This document shows positions 45,426-56,481 of a stretch of DNA of 64,000 bases, piece by piece. A model generated the notes under the pieces. That model saw only the letters and a list, made by a program, of their open reading frames with translations. It ran no database searches and was not told the origin of the DNA. The number at the start of each line of letters is the position of its first letter. Within the stretch, counting starts at the first letter, position 1. The position numbers and the translations under genes are program-made. The DNA is from Mesorhizobium sp. YIM 152430 (lineage in GTDB: Bacteria > Pseudomonadota > Alphaproteobacteria > Rhizobiales > Rhizobiaceae), in NCBI RefSeq assembly GCF_029210365.1, contig NZ_JARGES010000056.1, positions 268,945 through 332,944 on the forward strand, written 5' to 3'.

Positions 45426-47744
45426 GTGAGCTTTGAGTGGAGCATACTGGTCGCACTGGCAGGCGCAGCGATTGCGCCGCCGGCTGCGTCTCTTCTGGGT
45501 CGCGGCACCGGCTGGGTGATGAGCCTCGTCCCGCTTGTCATCTTCGCATCGATCTTTGCACATATCGGCCCGGTGGCCGGGGGCGAGGTGATGATCGCGC
45601 AACTGGCCTGGGTGCCCTCGCTCGGTGTCGATCTTGCCTTCCGGCTCGACGGTTTCTCGCTGCTCTTTGCGCTGCTGATCAGCGGCATAGGAACGTTGGT
45701 GACGATATATGCCGGCGCCTATTTCGCCGAGAAGCCGAGCGCGGAGATCGGCCGGTTTCTCAGCCTCATCATGCTGTTCATGGCGGCCATGCTGGGAACC
45801 GTGCTCTCCGACAACCTCATCGTCATGTTCGTATTCTGGGAACTGACGAGCCTTACCTCCTTCCTGCTGATCGGCTTTGACGGCCACAAGGAAGCCGCGC
45901 GCAAGTCCGCATTGCAGTCGCTCATCGTGACCGGAGGCGGCGGCCTCGTGCTGTTCGCCGGCATCCTCGTGATCGGCATGACGATGGACACCTTCTCCTT
46001 CACCGAAGTGGTGGCCCGATCCGACGAACTCGTCGCGAGCCCCTGGGCGACTGCGATCGCGGTCCTGGTCATGATCGGCGCCTTCACCAAGAGCGCCCAG
46101 TTCCCGTTCCATTTCTGGCTGCCTAACGCCATGGCCGCGCCGACGCCGGCGTCGGCCTATCTTCACTCCGCCACGATGGTGAAGCTCGGCGTCTTCCTGC
46201 TGGCGCGCTTCGACGGCGTTTTCGCCGATATGCCCGCCTTCGGGCAAACTCTCGTCATCTTCGGTTCGTTGACCATGATCGTCGCGGCGCTGCTGGCATT
46301 GCGCGCCGAAAGCTTCAAGGCGGTGCTGGCTCAGTCCACCGTCGCCTCGCTCGGCATTCTCGTGATGCTGATCGGCCTGACGGGCGAGGTCGCGGCGGTC
46401 GCCACGGTCGGATTCATCCTGGCTCACGCCTTGTACAAGGCTGCGCTGTTCTTTTGCGCCGGCACGGCCATCCACGCGACGGGTGAAGCGGGCTTGCGCA
46501 AGCTGGGCGGACTGGCGCGTTTCCTGCCGGCCACGGCCGTCGCAGCCGTGCTCGCCAGCCTGTCCATGGCCGGCCTGCCGCCCTTCGTCGGTTTCATCTC
46601 CAAGGAATATCTCTTCGAGGCCCAACTCGCCAATGACTGGAACATCCTGCCCGTGGCGGCGGCCGTCCTGGTGAACGCTGTCATGGTGGGCGTGGCCGGC
46701 GTCGTGTCGATCCGTCCCTTCTACTTCAAGCCGGAGCGCGTCACCGAAATTCACCACGGCGAGACGCCAGGCCTGCTGCTCGGCCCGCTGCTGCTGGCTG
46801 CCGGCGGCATCCTGATTGGCCTGGTGCCGGCGCCGGCCGCGCAATGGCTCATCGGCCCGGCCGCCTCCGCGCTCTATGGCCAGCCGATCGACGTATCCTT
46901 CCAGCTCTGGCACGGGCTGACGCCGATGCTTGTCCTGTCGATCCTCGTCGTCTCGATCGGCGCCGTGATCGTGGTTCAGTGGACGCGAATCCACAACCTT
47001 TTGCGCCGCTACGACAATCTCTATGCATGGCTTGGCGATCGCTTCTATCACGGCGCCCTCGACGGTGTCCTGGGAGCCGCCCGCCTGTCCACGCGGACGT
47101 TGCAGAACGGGGATCAGCACCGCTACACGACCCTCGTGATCCTGACCATCATCGCGGGGCTGGCATTCGCGTTCCTGTCCGCTCCATCGAGCGACTTCCT
47201 GGCGAGCGAAGGCGGCATCCGCTTGTCCGTGACGCTGGTGCTTCTCCTGACGGTCGTCGGCGCCGCCGGCACGATCTTCGTACGCTCGCTGATCGCAGGG
47301 CTTGTCTCCGTCGGCATCGTCGGCTTCGGTTCCGCCCTGATATTCATGCTCAACGGCGCGCCCGATCTCGCCCTGACGCAGATCGCCGTCGAAACGCTGA
47401 TCGTGATCCTTATGACGGCGGTTCTCCTCAAGCTGCCGTCGCGACGCCGGCATTCGCGCACAGGGCCCGAGCGCCGCCGCGACGGCCTGATCGCCACCGG
47501 CTTCGCCGTCATGATGTTCATCGCGGTGGCGTCCATCGGCGTCACGCCGATCGACCTGCGCCTGTCCGACTATTTCGGCGAGACGAGCTATCTCGAAGCC
47601 TATGGCCGCAACGTCGTCAACGTCATCCTGGTCGACTACCGCGCCATCGACACGCTCGGCGAGATCGCCGTCGTGGCGCTTGCCACCATCGCCGCGTGGG
47701 GTCTGCTGCGCGGCGCCCTGAAACCTGCGCGAAACAAGGAGTGA
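45426..47744 (+). CDS. mrpA: Mrp Na+/H+ antiporter subunit A
   Basis: A 772-residue polytopic membrane protein homologous to respiratory complex I NuoL. The proton-channel core is visible from about residues 100-400 (ENPF-type helix region replaced by KSAQFPFHFWLPNAMAAPTP and ASAYLHSATMVKLGVFLLAR). The C-terminal part (about 600-772) contains the MbhD/MbhE-like extension (FMLNGAPDLALTQIAVETL; VNVILVDYRAIDTLGEI). Translation starts at GTG 45426, 7 bp after AAGAGGAAGG. Seven separate mrp cistrons follow the group-1 order A-B-C-D-E-F-G. Confidence 0.93.
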   Translation: MSFEWSILVALAGAAIAPPAASLLGRGTGWVMSLVPLVIFASIFAHIGPVAGGEVMIAQLAWVPSLGVDLAFRLDGFSLLFALLISGIGTLVTIYAGAYFAEKPSAEIGRFLSLIMLFMAAMLGTVLSDNLIVMFVFWELTSLTSFLLIGFDGHKEAARKSALQSLIVTGGGGLVLFAGILVIGMTMDTFSFTEVVARSDELVASPWATAIAVLVMIGAFTKSAQFPFHFWLPNAMAAPTPASAYLHSATMVKLGVFLLARFDGVFADMPAFGQTLVIFGSLTMIVAALLALRAESFKAVLAQSTVASLGILVMLIGLTGEVAAVATVGFILAHALYKAALFFCAGTAIHATGEAGLRKLGGLARFLPATAVAAVLASLSMAGLPPFVGFISKEYLFEAQLANDWNILPVAAAVLVNAVMVGVAGVVSIRPFYFKPERVTEIHHGETPGLLLGPLLLAAGGILIGLVPAPAAQWLIGPAASALYGQPIDVSFQLWHGLTPMLVLSILVVSIGAVIVVQWTRIHNLLRRYDNLYAWLGDRFYHGALDGVLGAARLSTRTLQNGDQHRYTTLVILTIIAGLAFAFLSAPSSDFLASEGGIRLSVTLVLLLTVVGAAGTIFVRSLIAGLVSVGIVGFGSALIFMLNGAPDLALTQIAVETLIVILMTAVLLKLPSRRRHSRTGPERRRDGLIATGFAVMMFIAVASIGVTPIDLRLSDYFGETSYLEAYGRNVVNVILVDYRAIDTLGEIAVVALATIAAWGLLRGALKPARNKE

Positions 47745-47750
47745 GCGGCC

Positions 47751-48155
47751 ATGTCCGTCATCTTTTCAACCATGTCACGCCTGTTCTTCGTGCTGATGCT
47801 CCTCGCCTCGGTCTACATGCTTTTCCGCGGCCACAACGAACCGGGCGGAGGCTTTATCGGCGGCCTGTTCGCCGCGCTCGCCTTCGCGCTGCTGGCGCTG
47901 GCAGACAGCGTGAAGACCGCGCGCAAGGCGCTGATCGTCCATCCGATGGTGCTGATCGGCGCTGGTCTGTTCCTGTCTTTCCTCAGCGGTCTGCCGGGGC
48001 TCGTCTCGCACGGATCGTTCTTGACGCACTGGTGGGTCGAACTCGGCTCCGCGCATGTCGGCACGGCGACCGCCTTCGACATCGGCGTCTTCATGGTCGT
48101 CATCGGCGGCGTGCTTTCCCTCGTTTTCCGTTTTTATGAAGGAGTGGAGCAGTGA
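47751..48155 (+). CDS. mrpB: Mrp antiporter subunit B
   Basis: A 134-residue MnhB-domain protein with four predicted helices. The signature [20 protein letters not shown] is at residues 25-44 and [19 protein letters not shown] is near the end. It is a separate gene here and not fused to mrpA. It starts 6 bp after mrpA and overlaps mrpC by 4 bp. Confidence 0.93.
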   Translation: MSVIFSTMSRLFFVLMLLASVYMLFRGHNEPGGGFIGGLFAALAFALLALADSVKTARKALIVHPMVLIGAGLFLSFLSGLPGLVSHGSFLTHWWVELGSAHVGTATAFDIGVFMVVIGGVLSLVFRFYEGVEQ

Positions 48156-48530
48156 GCCTGATCTACGCTTTCGCCATCGCCGCCCAGATGGGAGCCGGCG
48201 TCTACCTCCTCCTGTCGCGTCACGTCATGCGCATCCTGTTCGCCGTCGTCCTTTTGTCGACCGCGGCTAACCTTCTGATCTTCGTGGCCGGCGGCCTGCA
48301 ATTCGCCGCCCCGCCGGTGATCCAGCAGGGAACGCAGATGCTTGGCGAAGGCTCCGCGAACCCCCTGCCCCAGGCGCTCATCCTGACGGCCATCGTGATC
48401 GGCTTCGCGCTCGTCGCTTTCGCGGCCGCCCTTGTGCTCAAGGCATACTACGCGATCGGTTCGGTCTTTACCGACGAACAGAACGATGCCGAGGCTCTGG
48501 GCTCGCCATTCGACGCGGAGGCCGCCGACA

Positions 48531-48538
<8 letters not shown>
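48152..48538 (+). CDS. mrpC: Mrp antiporter subunit C
   Basis: A 128-residue NuoK-like protein with three hydrophobic segments. [29 protein letters not shown] and [20 protein letters not shown] match MnhC/MrpC. It overlaps mrpB by 4 bp and mrpD by 8 bp. Confidence 0.93.
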
Positions 48539-50032
<1,494 letters not shown>

Positions 50033-50036
<4 letters not shown>

Positions 50037-50368
50037 CCATCTTCAGTCGTGTAGGCCAGACCGCCATCCTGGGTGCGGTCTTTGTCAGGGAACTGGTGCT
50101 TTCGTCCGTTGCCGTCGCGCGTCAGGTGCTCGGCGACAGTTCGGCCTTGAGGCCGGCAATCATCGCGGTGCCGCTCGATCTGCGCAGCAAGGCCGGGATC
50201 ACCACGCTGGCCAATTGCGTCAGCCTCACCCCCGGAACGACCTCGCTCCACGTCAGCGAGGATCTCGACACCCTCTACGTCCATGTTCTCGATGCGCCAA
50301 ACCCCGATGCGGTCGTCGAAAACATCAAGAACACGTTCGAGACGCGTATCAAGGAGATCGAAGGATGA
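50033..50368 (+). CDS. mrpE: Mrp antiporter subunit E, short form
   Basis: A 111-residue MnhE-domain protein starting at GTG 50033, which overlaps the mrpD stop. FVRELVLSSVAVARQVL and the C-terminal GTTSLHVSEDLDTLYVHVLD match MrpE, but the chain is shorter than the usual 155-165 residues and lacks the N-terminal one or two membrane helices. The missing part is not encoded in another frame upstream, since mrpD occupies that DNA. It overlaps mrpF by 4 bp. Confidence 0.88.
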
Positions 50369-50661
50369 TCGAGTTTTTCGACGGCTTTCTCTCGACTTTC
50401 GCCGCCATCCTGATTGCGGTGCTGATGGTGCCGCTCACCCTCGCCGCGGTCCGCATGATGACCGGCCCCGGCTATGCCGACCGCTTCGTCGCGCTCGACA
50501 TGCTGACCGGTATCGCCGTCGCCATCGCGGCGCTGACCATGATCGTGACCGGTCGTCGCGAGTTTCTCGACATCGCCTTCGGAATCGCACTGATCGGCTT
50601 CCTTGCGACCTGCTCGCTCTCGGCGCTCCTCGAGAAGAAGCAGAAGGAGGAGGACCAGTGA
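50365..50661 (+). CDS. mrpF: Mrp antiporter subunit F
   Basis: A 98-residue protein with three predicted helices. RMMTGPGYADRFVALDMLTG is the MnhF signature with its conserved RxxxGP...DR...D pattern. It ends in a charged KKQKEEDQ tail. Its stop shares one base with the ATG of mrpG. Confidence 0.92.
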   Translation: MIEFFDGFLSTFAAILIAVLMVPLTLAAVRMMTGPGYADRFVALDMLTGIAVAIAALTMIVTGRREFLDIAFGIALIGFLATCSLSALLEKKQKEEDQ

Positions 50662-51944
50662 TGCTGTCGATCCTTTCGATCCTGTTCAAGCTCGCCGGCG
50701 TGGCATTCCTGTGCATTGCCGCCCTTGGCGTCATGCGACTGTCCGATCCGTTTCAGCGTATGCACGCGGCCACGAAGGCCGGCACGCTCGGAGCCGGCCT
50801 CGTCATCATCGGCAGCGTCATCGCGCATGGAGCTCTCGACGCGACGGTGCTCGGCCTTTTCACGGTGGTTTTCCTGCTCCTGACCGTGCCCGTCGCCGGT
50901 CACCTCCTTGGCCGCGCCTCCTACGTATCTGGCGCGCGGCTGGCACTGGCGGGAGACGATGCACTCGATGGCGTGTTGAATCGCTCGAGCCAGTCGCTTG
51001 ACGAACGGATGCGCTGGACGTCCACGGAACCGAAGGAAGGGGCGGACGCGAGCGGGGCCGGGACCGAACTGCCGACCAGGCCGCAGCGGCCCCAGGTCCG
51101 GCCTCAGAACGAGATGCTCGTCCTGCCTGCCATGACGGCGGTGCGTTTCGCGGTCATCGACGGACATGTGCGGCCGGTAACGGAACGGGCCTGCGCCATC
51201 GCCGAGAGGAGCGGTGCGCATCTCTCAGCGCATGTCCTCATCGACACCCATGCCATCGAATACTCGGCCGACCAGCATCAGATGCGGCGGTTGATCCGGG
51301 AGCGTGCCAGCGGCGCGATCCGCGAACTCAAGGCGTGTACCGAGAAGGCGAAGGTCGATCCGATCCTCAATTACGACGAAGGCGACCCGGATCATCTCCT
51401 GCAATGCGCTGCACAGCCCGGCGAGACGCTTCTCGTGCTGCCTTGCGAAGGCTGGTTCCACCATCAGGTGGAGGGTCGGCAGGAATTGACGACCTGGGAG
51501 CCCGATGGATTGCTGCGCCTGCCGGACTGCCATCGCGGACCGGTCCTGTTCGTCGCAGGCGAGCTGCTGCCCGAGGCGGCACGCACGCTTGTCGTCCGCG
51601 ATGGCGGCGAGGATCACCTTCCGGCGCTTGTCGAATGGGCTCTGCTCAATGGGATTTGGGACGTCGCCACGCTCGTCCACGTCCTCGATGGCGAAGCCGG
51701 TCATCCTGAAATCGCCCAGATCGCGAGGCGCTTCGGATGCGCATATATCCTGCGTTCGTCGACAGGTGGCGAGTGCGCCATTCCGCCCGACATCGAGGGC
51801 GTTCGGGCCGTGGTGCTCGGCCGTACGCCGCGGCCGCTCCGCACCAGTTGGTTCGGGAGCCACTGGCGCAACCGCATCACGCCCGGCATGGACGGTGACG
51901 TGCTGATCATGGAACCGGATCTCGGCAACGCTGACGCGAAATAG
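50661..51944 (+). CDS. mrpG: Mrp antiporter subunit G with C-terminal universal-stress-protein-like extension
   Basis: A 427-residue protein. Residues 1 to about 110 are a normal MrpG/MnhG subunit (GVMRLSDPFQRMHAATKAGT, three helices). A hydrophilic linker (about 110-165) leads to roughly 260 more residues with two similar alpha/beta halves: PVTERACAIAERSGAHLSAHVLI near 190 and HLPALVEWALLNGIWDVATL near 340. This resembles tandem universal-stress-protein folds, though a clear ATP-binding G-x2-G-x9-G motif is not seen. MrpG is usually about 110-130 residues, so this is a fusion. It lies 27 bp before the sensor kinase gene and the extension is probably cytoplasmic. Confidence 0.8.
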   Translation: MLSILSILFKLAGVAFLCIAALGVMRLSDPFQRMHAATKAGTLGAGLVIIGSVIAHGALDATVLGLFTVVFLLLTVPVAGHLLGRASYVSGARLALAGDDALDGVLNRSSQSLDERMRWTSTEPKEGADASGAGTELPTRPQRPQVRPQNEMLVLPAMTAVRFAVIDGHVRPVTERACAIAERSGAHLSAHVLIDTHAIEYSADQHQMRRLIRERASGAIRELKACTEKAKVDPILNYDEGDPDHLLQCAAQPGETLLVLPCEGWFHHQVEGRQELTTWEPDGLLRLPDCHRGPVLFVAGELLPEAARTLVVRDGGEDHLPALVEWALLNGIWDVATLVHVLDGEAGHPEIAQIARRFGCAYILRSSTGGECAIPPDIEGVRAVVLGRTPRPLRTSWFGSHWRNRITPGMDGDVLIMEPDLGNADAK

Positions 51945-51971
51945 CTGGTCGGCCGACCTCCAATCGGCTTA

Positions 51972-53429
51972 ATGCAATTGGATATGCGGACCTCCTTGCG
52001 CCCGAAGCTGCCTCTTTACGTCGCGTTGCCGCTGTTCGTGGCGATCGCGATGTTTCTGGTGGCCGTGGGAACGACGCAGATCGGCGTCATGGTCTTGCGG
52101 TCGAGCAACGAGACGGGCCTTCGAGACCAGGCATTGGTCTTCCTCGATGCCGTCGCGGGCAACATTGCGGCCGAGATCGGCGAGGAAGATGCGCCGAGCA
52201 CCGTTCGCGAGCAACTGGCGGCGTCGCTCTTGTTTCGCACCGCGCTCCTCGAAGAAGCGATTGCCGCCCGCTGGACCGATCAGACCGGCGCCGTGCGCAC
52301 GGTCGTTCTGAGCGAGAGCGATGACGATCTGCTTGCCGGCGCGCTTGATCAGGCACAAACGCTGGCACCCGACGATGTCAGCGTCACGACGGTGCCCGAG
52401 CGATCCCTCCTGCTTGTCGTCCGCAGCTACGGGGTCAATGAGCGACCCCTTCTGCTGGCAGCGACGTTCGACACCACGCCGATCGAGGAGACGGCCAGCG
52501 TGGTTTCCGGCGTCGCGGTTGGTGTGGACATCCTGGTGGCGATCATCGCCGCCCTCGCCGCCTATGCGGTGACGCGGCGGGCGCTGTCCCCTCTCGACCA
52601 GTTCATCGATCGACTCGCCGACCAGGCTGACGACGCGCCTGCGACAGCCGAGTGGCGCCGCGGTGACGAGTTGCGGCAACTGGAGACCGCGTTGGCGCTT
52701 CGCGAGCAGTCCGAGGCGCAGCGCGTGTCCATACTCGAACAGATGGCGCAGCAGGAGCGCGACGGCCTCCTGGCGCGCATGGTCGCCAGCATCGCGCATG
52801 AAGTGCGCAATCCGCTGGCCGGGCTCAAGAACGGCGTCTCCACTCTGAGGCGCTTCGGCGACCGGGCGGACGTCCGGGAAGAAACGCTGACCTTTCTGGA
52901 GAACGGTCTCGACAGCATCGGCCGCGTCGTCGATGTGACGCTGTCAACCTATCGGCGACGCTCGGGCAGCAAACTGGTTTCGGCGCGCGACATCCGCGAT
53001 CTCGAGTTGCTCATCGCACCGGAGGCGAGACGGGCGGGTGTCGGCCTCGCCTGGAATCTCGACGAGACCGCGCATATCCAGATCGACGCGGACGCGTTGC
53101 GACAAATCCTCATCAATCTGATACTCAATGCCGTTCGGGCTTCACCGCGCGGTGCCACCGTTACCGTCGGTTTCGCACATGGCGCCGTCGCCCGGACGGT
53201 GGTGGTGAGCGTAGCGGACGAAGGACCGGGCATGTCGCCCGATTTCGTCGCCGCCATCGTATCGGGACGCCTCGACGACATTCCGATGGAACGCAGCATC
53301 GGCATCTGGATTGTCGCCAGCCTCGTCGAACGGATCGGCGCGGATCTGTCCATCCGCAGCGAAGAGGGCATGGGAACGATGGTGCGGTTGACGCTCGCGG
53401 CTGCGCGCGAGGAAGCGGGCAAGGCATGA
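51972..53429 (+). CDS. Sensor histidine kinase of the mrp locus
   Basis: A 485-residue membrane sensor kinase. It has a TM helix at about 13-38, an extracytoplasmic domain at about 40-175, a second TM at about 178-200, then a HisKA domain with the phosphorylated His in MVASIAHEVRNPLAGLKNGV. The HATPase domain has an N-box (LINLILNAVRASPRGA) and G1 (VADEGPGM). The G2 box is degenerate: RSIGIWIVASLVE replaces the usual GxGLGL. The periplasmic domain matches no sensor I recognise. It sits 27 bp after mrpG and 4 bp before the response regulator. The start could also be the ATG at 51984. Confidence 0.85.
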   Translation: MQLDMRTSLRPKLPLYVALPLFVAIAMFLVAVGTTQIGVMVLRSSNETGLRDQALVFLDAVAGNIAAEIGEEDAPSTVREQLAASLLFRTALLEEAIAARWTDQTGAVRTVVLSESDDDLLAGALDQAQTLAPDDVSVTTVPERSLLLVVRSYGVNERPLLLAATFDTTPIEETASVVSGVAVGVDILVAIIAALAAYAVTRRALSPLDQFIDRLADQADDAPATAEWRRGDELRQLETALALREQSEAQRVSILEQMAQQERDGLLARMVASIAHEVRNPLAGLKNGVSTLRRFGDRADVREETLTFLENGLDSIGRVVDVTLSTYRRRSGSKLVSARDIRDLELLIAPEARRAGVGLAWNLDETAHIQIDADALRQILINLILNAVRASPRGATVTVGFAHGAVARTVVVSVADEGPGMSPDFVAAIVSGRLDDIPMERSIGIWIVASLVERIGADLSIRSEEGMGTMVRLTLAAAREEAGKA

Positions 53430-53433
53430 AGCG

Positions 53434-54774
53434 ATGACGGCAGGCCGGATATTGGTGGTCGAGGACGACGAGACGCTCGGCATGTCGCTGCGCCAGCGAC
53501 TGGAACTCGAAGGCTTCAAGGTCCGATGGGCGCGATCGGCCGGTGAAGCCCATGCCGCGCTTCGGGAAACGGCGCCGGACATCATCCTGTCCGACATTCG
53601 CCTGCCCGACGGCGACGGCGAAACCGTGATGCGGCAACATTTCTCCAGCTTCGGCATGATCCCGGTCATCTTCATGACCGCCTATGGCGATATCGACCAG
53701 GCCGTGCGTCTGGTGCGCAACGGCGCGCTCGACTATGTGAGCAAGCCGTTCGACCTCGATGTGCTGATCGAGACCTTGCGCAGCATCGGCGATCAGCAGG
53801 CGAATCGGGCGGCCGGTTCCGGCAATCCTTTCGGTGGCAGCGCCGTCATGCGCAAGATCGGCGCCACGCTCGCACGCGCCGCGGGGATCGACCTGCCGGT
53901 GCTCCTTCTCGGGGAGACGGGCACCGGAAAGGAACTCGCGGCCCGATACGTGCATGAGGCCGGCCCGCGCAAGGAACGCCCTTTCGTCCCCGTCAATTGC
54001 GGGGCGCTTCCATCCGAACTTGCCGATTCGATGCTGTTCGGTCACGAGCGGGGGGCATTCACCGGGGCATCCGCGCCGCATCGCGGCTATCTCGAAGAGG
54101 CGGCGGACGGAACCCTCTTCCTCGACGAGATCGGTGATCTGGCGCCACTCTTGCAGGTGAAGTTGCTGCGCGTTCTCGAGACGCGGGAATATCGCCGGCT
54201 GGGAGGAAGCGAGACGCGCAGATTCGACGCCCGCATCGTCTGCGCCACCAACAAGGATATGGAAGCGCTCGTCGCCAGCGAGGCGTTCCGCGAGGATTTG
54301 TGGTTCCGCATCAATGTCGTTACCTGCAAGCTCCCGCCGCTTCGAGATCGCCGCGAGGAAATCGTCTCCCTGCTCGAACATTTCGTTGCGGCCGCCGCTG
54401 CAAGGCTCGGACATGGGGACGTGACGATCGACGCGGCAGCGCGTCAGGCTGCCTTGAGACACAGATGGGCGGGAAACATTCGCGAACTCATCAACCGCGT
54501 CGATCGGGCGATCGCCCTGGGCAATGGCATGTCTTTGTCGGAAATCGACCTCTTCCCCGATGGCGTTTCGCCAATGAGCACGGAAAGTTCTCCAGATACG
54601 AATGCCGATATTTCCCTATCCGATGTGCGCGATGCCGCCGAGCGCGAGCACATAATGGCAGCGCTCGCTCAGGCGGGCGGGTCGCCGAAAGCGGCCGCCG
54701 CCAGTCTCGGCATCTCTCGCTCGACCCTTTGGGAAAAGATGCGCAAGCTGAAGATCAATGGCATTGACGAATAG
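53434..54774 (+). CDS. Sigma-54-dependent (NtrC-family) response regulator
   Basis: A 446-residue regulator with three domains. The receiver (1-120) has VEDDE, the phosphorylatable Asp54 in LSDIRLPDGDG, and SKPFD. The AAA+ domain (about 130-370) has Walker A GETGTGKE, the sigma-54-contacting GAFTGA loop intact, and Walker B LFLDEIGDL. A Fis-type HTH ends the protein (SPKAAAASLGISRSTLWEKM). An intact GAFTGA means it should activate sigma-54 promoters such as the one in front of mrpA. Confidence 0.92.
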   Translation: MTAGRILVVEDDETLGMSLRQRLELEGFKVRWARSAGEAHAALRETAPDIILSDIRLPDGDGETVMRQHFSSFGMIPVIFMTAYGDIDQAVRLVRNGALDYVSKPFDLDVLIETLRSIGDQQANRAAGSGNPFGGSAVMRKIGATLARAAGIDLPVLLLGETGTGKELAARYVHEAGPRKERPFVPVNCGALPSELADSMLFGHERGAFTGASAPHRGYLEEAADGTLFLDEIGDLAPLLQVKLLRVLETREYRRLGGSETRRFDARIVCATNKDMEALVASEAFREDLWFRINVVTCKLPPLRDRREEIVSLLEHFVAAAAARLGHGDVTIDAAARQAALRHRWAGNIRELINRVDRAIALGNGMSLSEIDLFPDGVSPMSTESSPDTNADISLSDVRDAAEREHIMAALAQAGGSPKAAAASLGISRSTLWEKMRKLKINGIDE

Positions 54775-54805
54775 GCGTTTCGAAAGCCGCATCGAAACGC
54801 TTGCT
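54775..54805 (+). terminator. Rho-independent-like terminator after the response regulator
   Basis: GCGTTTCGA (54775-54783) pairs with TCGAAACGC (54792-54800) around an 8-base loop, followed by TTGCTTT. The stem begins at the base after the regulator's stop codon and would end the mrp-kinase-regulator transcript. Confidence 0.65.
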
Positions 54806-54865
54806 TTCCCTGAGGTTTGGGCCGCTTGCGCAAGGCGCGTGGGTTTCACGGCAAATGGCAGCGCA

Positions 54866-56479
54866 TTACCTCGCCGCGGCTTGGGCCTCGGCATAGGACA
54901 CGACGATCAGCGACGGTCCGTCCTCCTTCAGCGCCGCGGCGAAAGCCGCGTTGAAGGCGTCGAGGCTGTCGGCCTTCGTGGCCGGCACGCCCATGCCCTC
55001 GGCCAGCCGCACCCAGTCGAGATCGGGCTTGTCGAGGTCGATCATGGCGGTGGCATTCGGCCCCGGCGCGCCGAATCCGACATTGGCGAATTCGCGGTGC
55101 AGCGTGGCATAGGTGCCGTTGGCAAGGAGCACGGTCACCACATTCGCCCGCTCGCGCGCTTGTGTCCACAGCGCCTGCAACGTGTACATCGCGCTGCCGT
55201 CGGCCTGAAGGCAAACGGTCTTGCGGTGTGGCGCGGCGATGGCGGCGCCGGTGGCGAGCGGAAGGCCGATGCCGATCGATCCGCCGGTCAGTTGCAGATG
55301 GTCGTGCGGCGCCGTGTGTTTCAGGGCAGGCAGCAGCTTGAAACTGGCGCTGATCGATTCATCGACCAGGATCGCATCGTCCGGCAAAAGCGCCGCGATC
55401 GACCTGCCTACGCCTTCGAGTTCCAACCGCCCGCGCGCCGGCTCCGTCGAGCCGCGTTCGAGAAGCCTGCCGGCCGGAACGGGCGACGTCGCGCCGAGCC
55501 GGTCGGCCAGCATGTCCAGCGCGGCGGCCACCTCGCTGGCCTTCGCGCCGAGAGTCATCTTGTTCGCTTCGCGAGGCAGAACCAGGCTCGGCTTGCCAGG
55601 ATAGGCGAAGAAGGCGACGGGCTCCGCCATGCCGCAGAACACCGCCTGCTTGACGCCTGAAAGAAGTGCCAGCGCCCTGTCGACGACATAAGGAACGCGT
55701 TCGACGGCCACCGCACCGGCCCCGCGCCGGGCGCGGGCAGCGCTCGTCGGGCCGATGAGGCGGCACCCCGTCGCCTGCGCGATCCGCCCGGCAACGGACA
55801 GAGAAGGTTCGAGCAGGGCTGGTCCCGCCAGGAAGAGCGCCGCGCCATCCTTACGCAGCATCGCCGCGGCCTTCGCGATCGCGGCCTCGTCGATGGCCGG
55901 CGCGTGCGCGGGCGTGGTTCGGCCGCCGGCCGGCTGCCCGCCCGAATTCCAGGCCACGTCGGCCGGCACGATCAAGGTGGCGACCGCGCCGCCGCCGGCG
56001 CGCGAAGCTGCGACTGCCGCCGCCGCGTCGGCCCCCAGGTCCTCGGCTCTCATGCTCGTGCGGACCCAGTGCGATACCGGCCTGGCCAGTCCTTCGATGT
56101 CGCTCGTCAGCGGCGCATCATATTGGCGGTGATAGGTTGCGTGGTCGCCCACGATCGACAGCATCGGCGTGCCGGCCTTGCGGGCATTGTGGAGATTTGC
56201 GATGCCGTTGGCCAGCCCCGGTCCCAGATGGAGAAGCGAGGCTGCGGGCCGCCCCGCCATGCGCGCATAGCCGTCGGCAGCCCCGGTTACAACACCCTCG
56301 AAAAGGCCGAGCACACAGCGCATCCGGCTGTAGCGGTCGAGCGCGCCGACCAGATGCATCTCCGACGTGCCCGGATTGGCAAAACAGGTGTCGATGCCGG
56401 CGGCCAGCAGGGTTTCGACGAGGCTTTCGGCACCGTTGAGTTGATTGGTCTTCATGTCCATTGCGGCGTCGGCCTCCAT
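54866..56479 (-). CDS. ThDP-dependent decarboxylase/acetolactate synthase-like enzyme
   Basis: A 537-residue member of the thiamine-diphosphate enzyme family annotated variously as acetolactate synthase large subunit or benzoylformate decarboxylase. The N-terminal catalytic Glu is in FANPGTSEMHLVGALD (about residue 40). The ThDP motif is LQADGSAMYTLQALWTQ with LLANGTY closing it; here GDG is ADG and the usual NN is AN. It lacks an adjacent small subunit, which argues against a biosynthetic acetolactate synthase. It follows an IclR gene by 2 bp. A 2-oxo acid is the likely substrate, unidentified. Start at ATG 56479 or the internal ATG at 56461. Confidence 0.75.
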   Translation of the reverse strand: MEADAAMDMKTNQLNGAESLVETLLAAGIDTCFANPGTSEMHLVGALDRYSRMRCVLGLFEGVVTGAADGYARMAGRPAASLLHLGPGLANGIANLHNARKAGTPMLSIVGDHATYHRQYDAPLTSDIEGLARPVSHWVRTSMRAEDLGADAAAAVAASRAGGGAVATLIVPADVAWNSGGQPAGGRTTPAHAPAIDEAAIAKAAAMLRKDGAALFLAGPALLEPSLSVAGRIAQATGCRLIGPTSAARARRGAGAVAVERVPYVVDRALALLSGVKQAVFCGMAEPVAFFAYPGKPSLVLPREANKMTLGAKASEVAAALDMLADRLGATSPVPAGRLLERGSTEPARGRLELEGVGRSIAALLPDDAILVDESISASFKLLPALKHTAPHDHLQLTGGSIGIGLPLATGAAIAAPHRKTVCLQADGSAMYTLQALWTQARERANVVTVLLANGTYATLHREFANVGFGAPGPNATAMIDLDKPDLDWVRLAEGMGVPATKADSLDAFNAAFAAALKEDGPSLIVVSYAEAQAAAR

Positions 56480-56481
56480 TC

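Noticed and set aside
54866..56479. Biosynthetic acetolactate synthase (ilvB)
   Set aside because: No regulatory subunit gene follows, the ThDP motif is altered, and the gene is paired with an IclR regulator, which points to catabolism.
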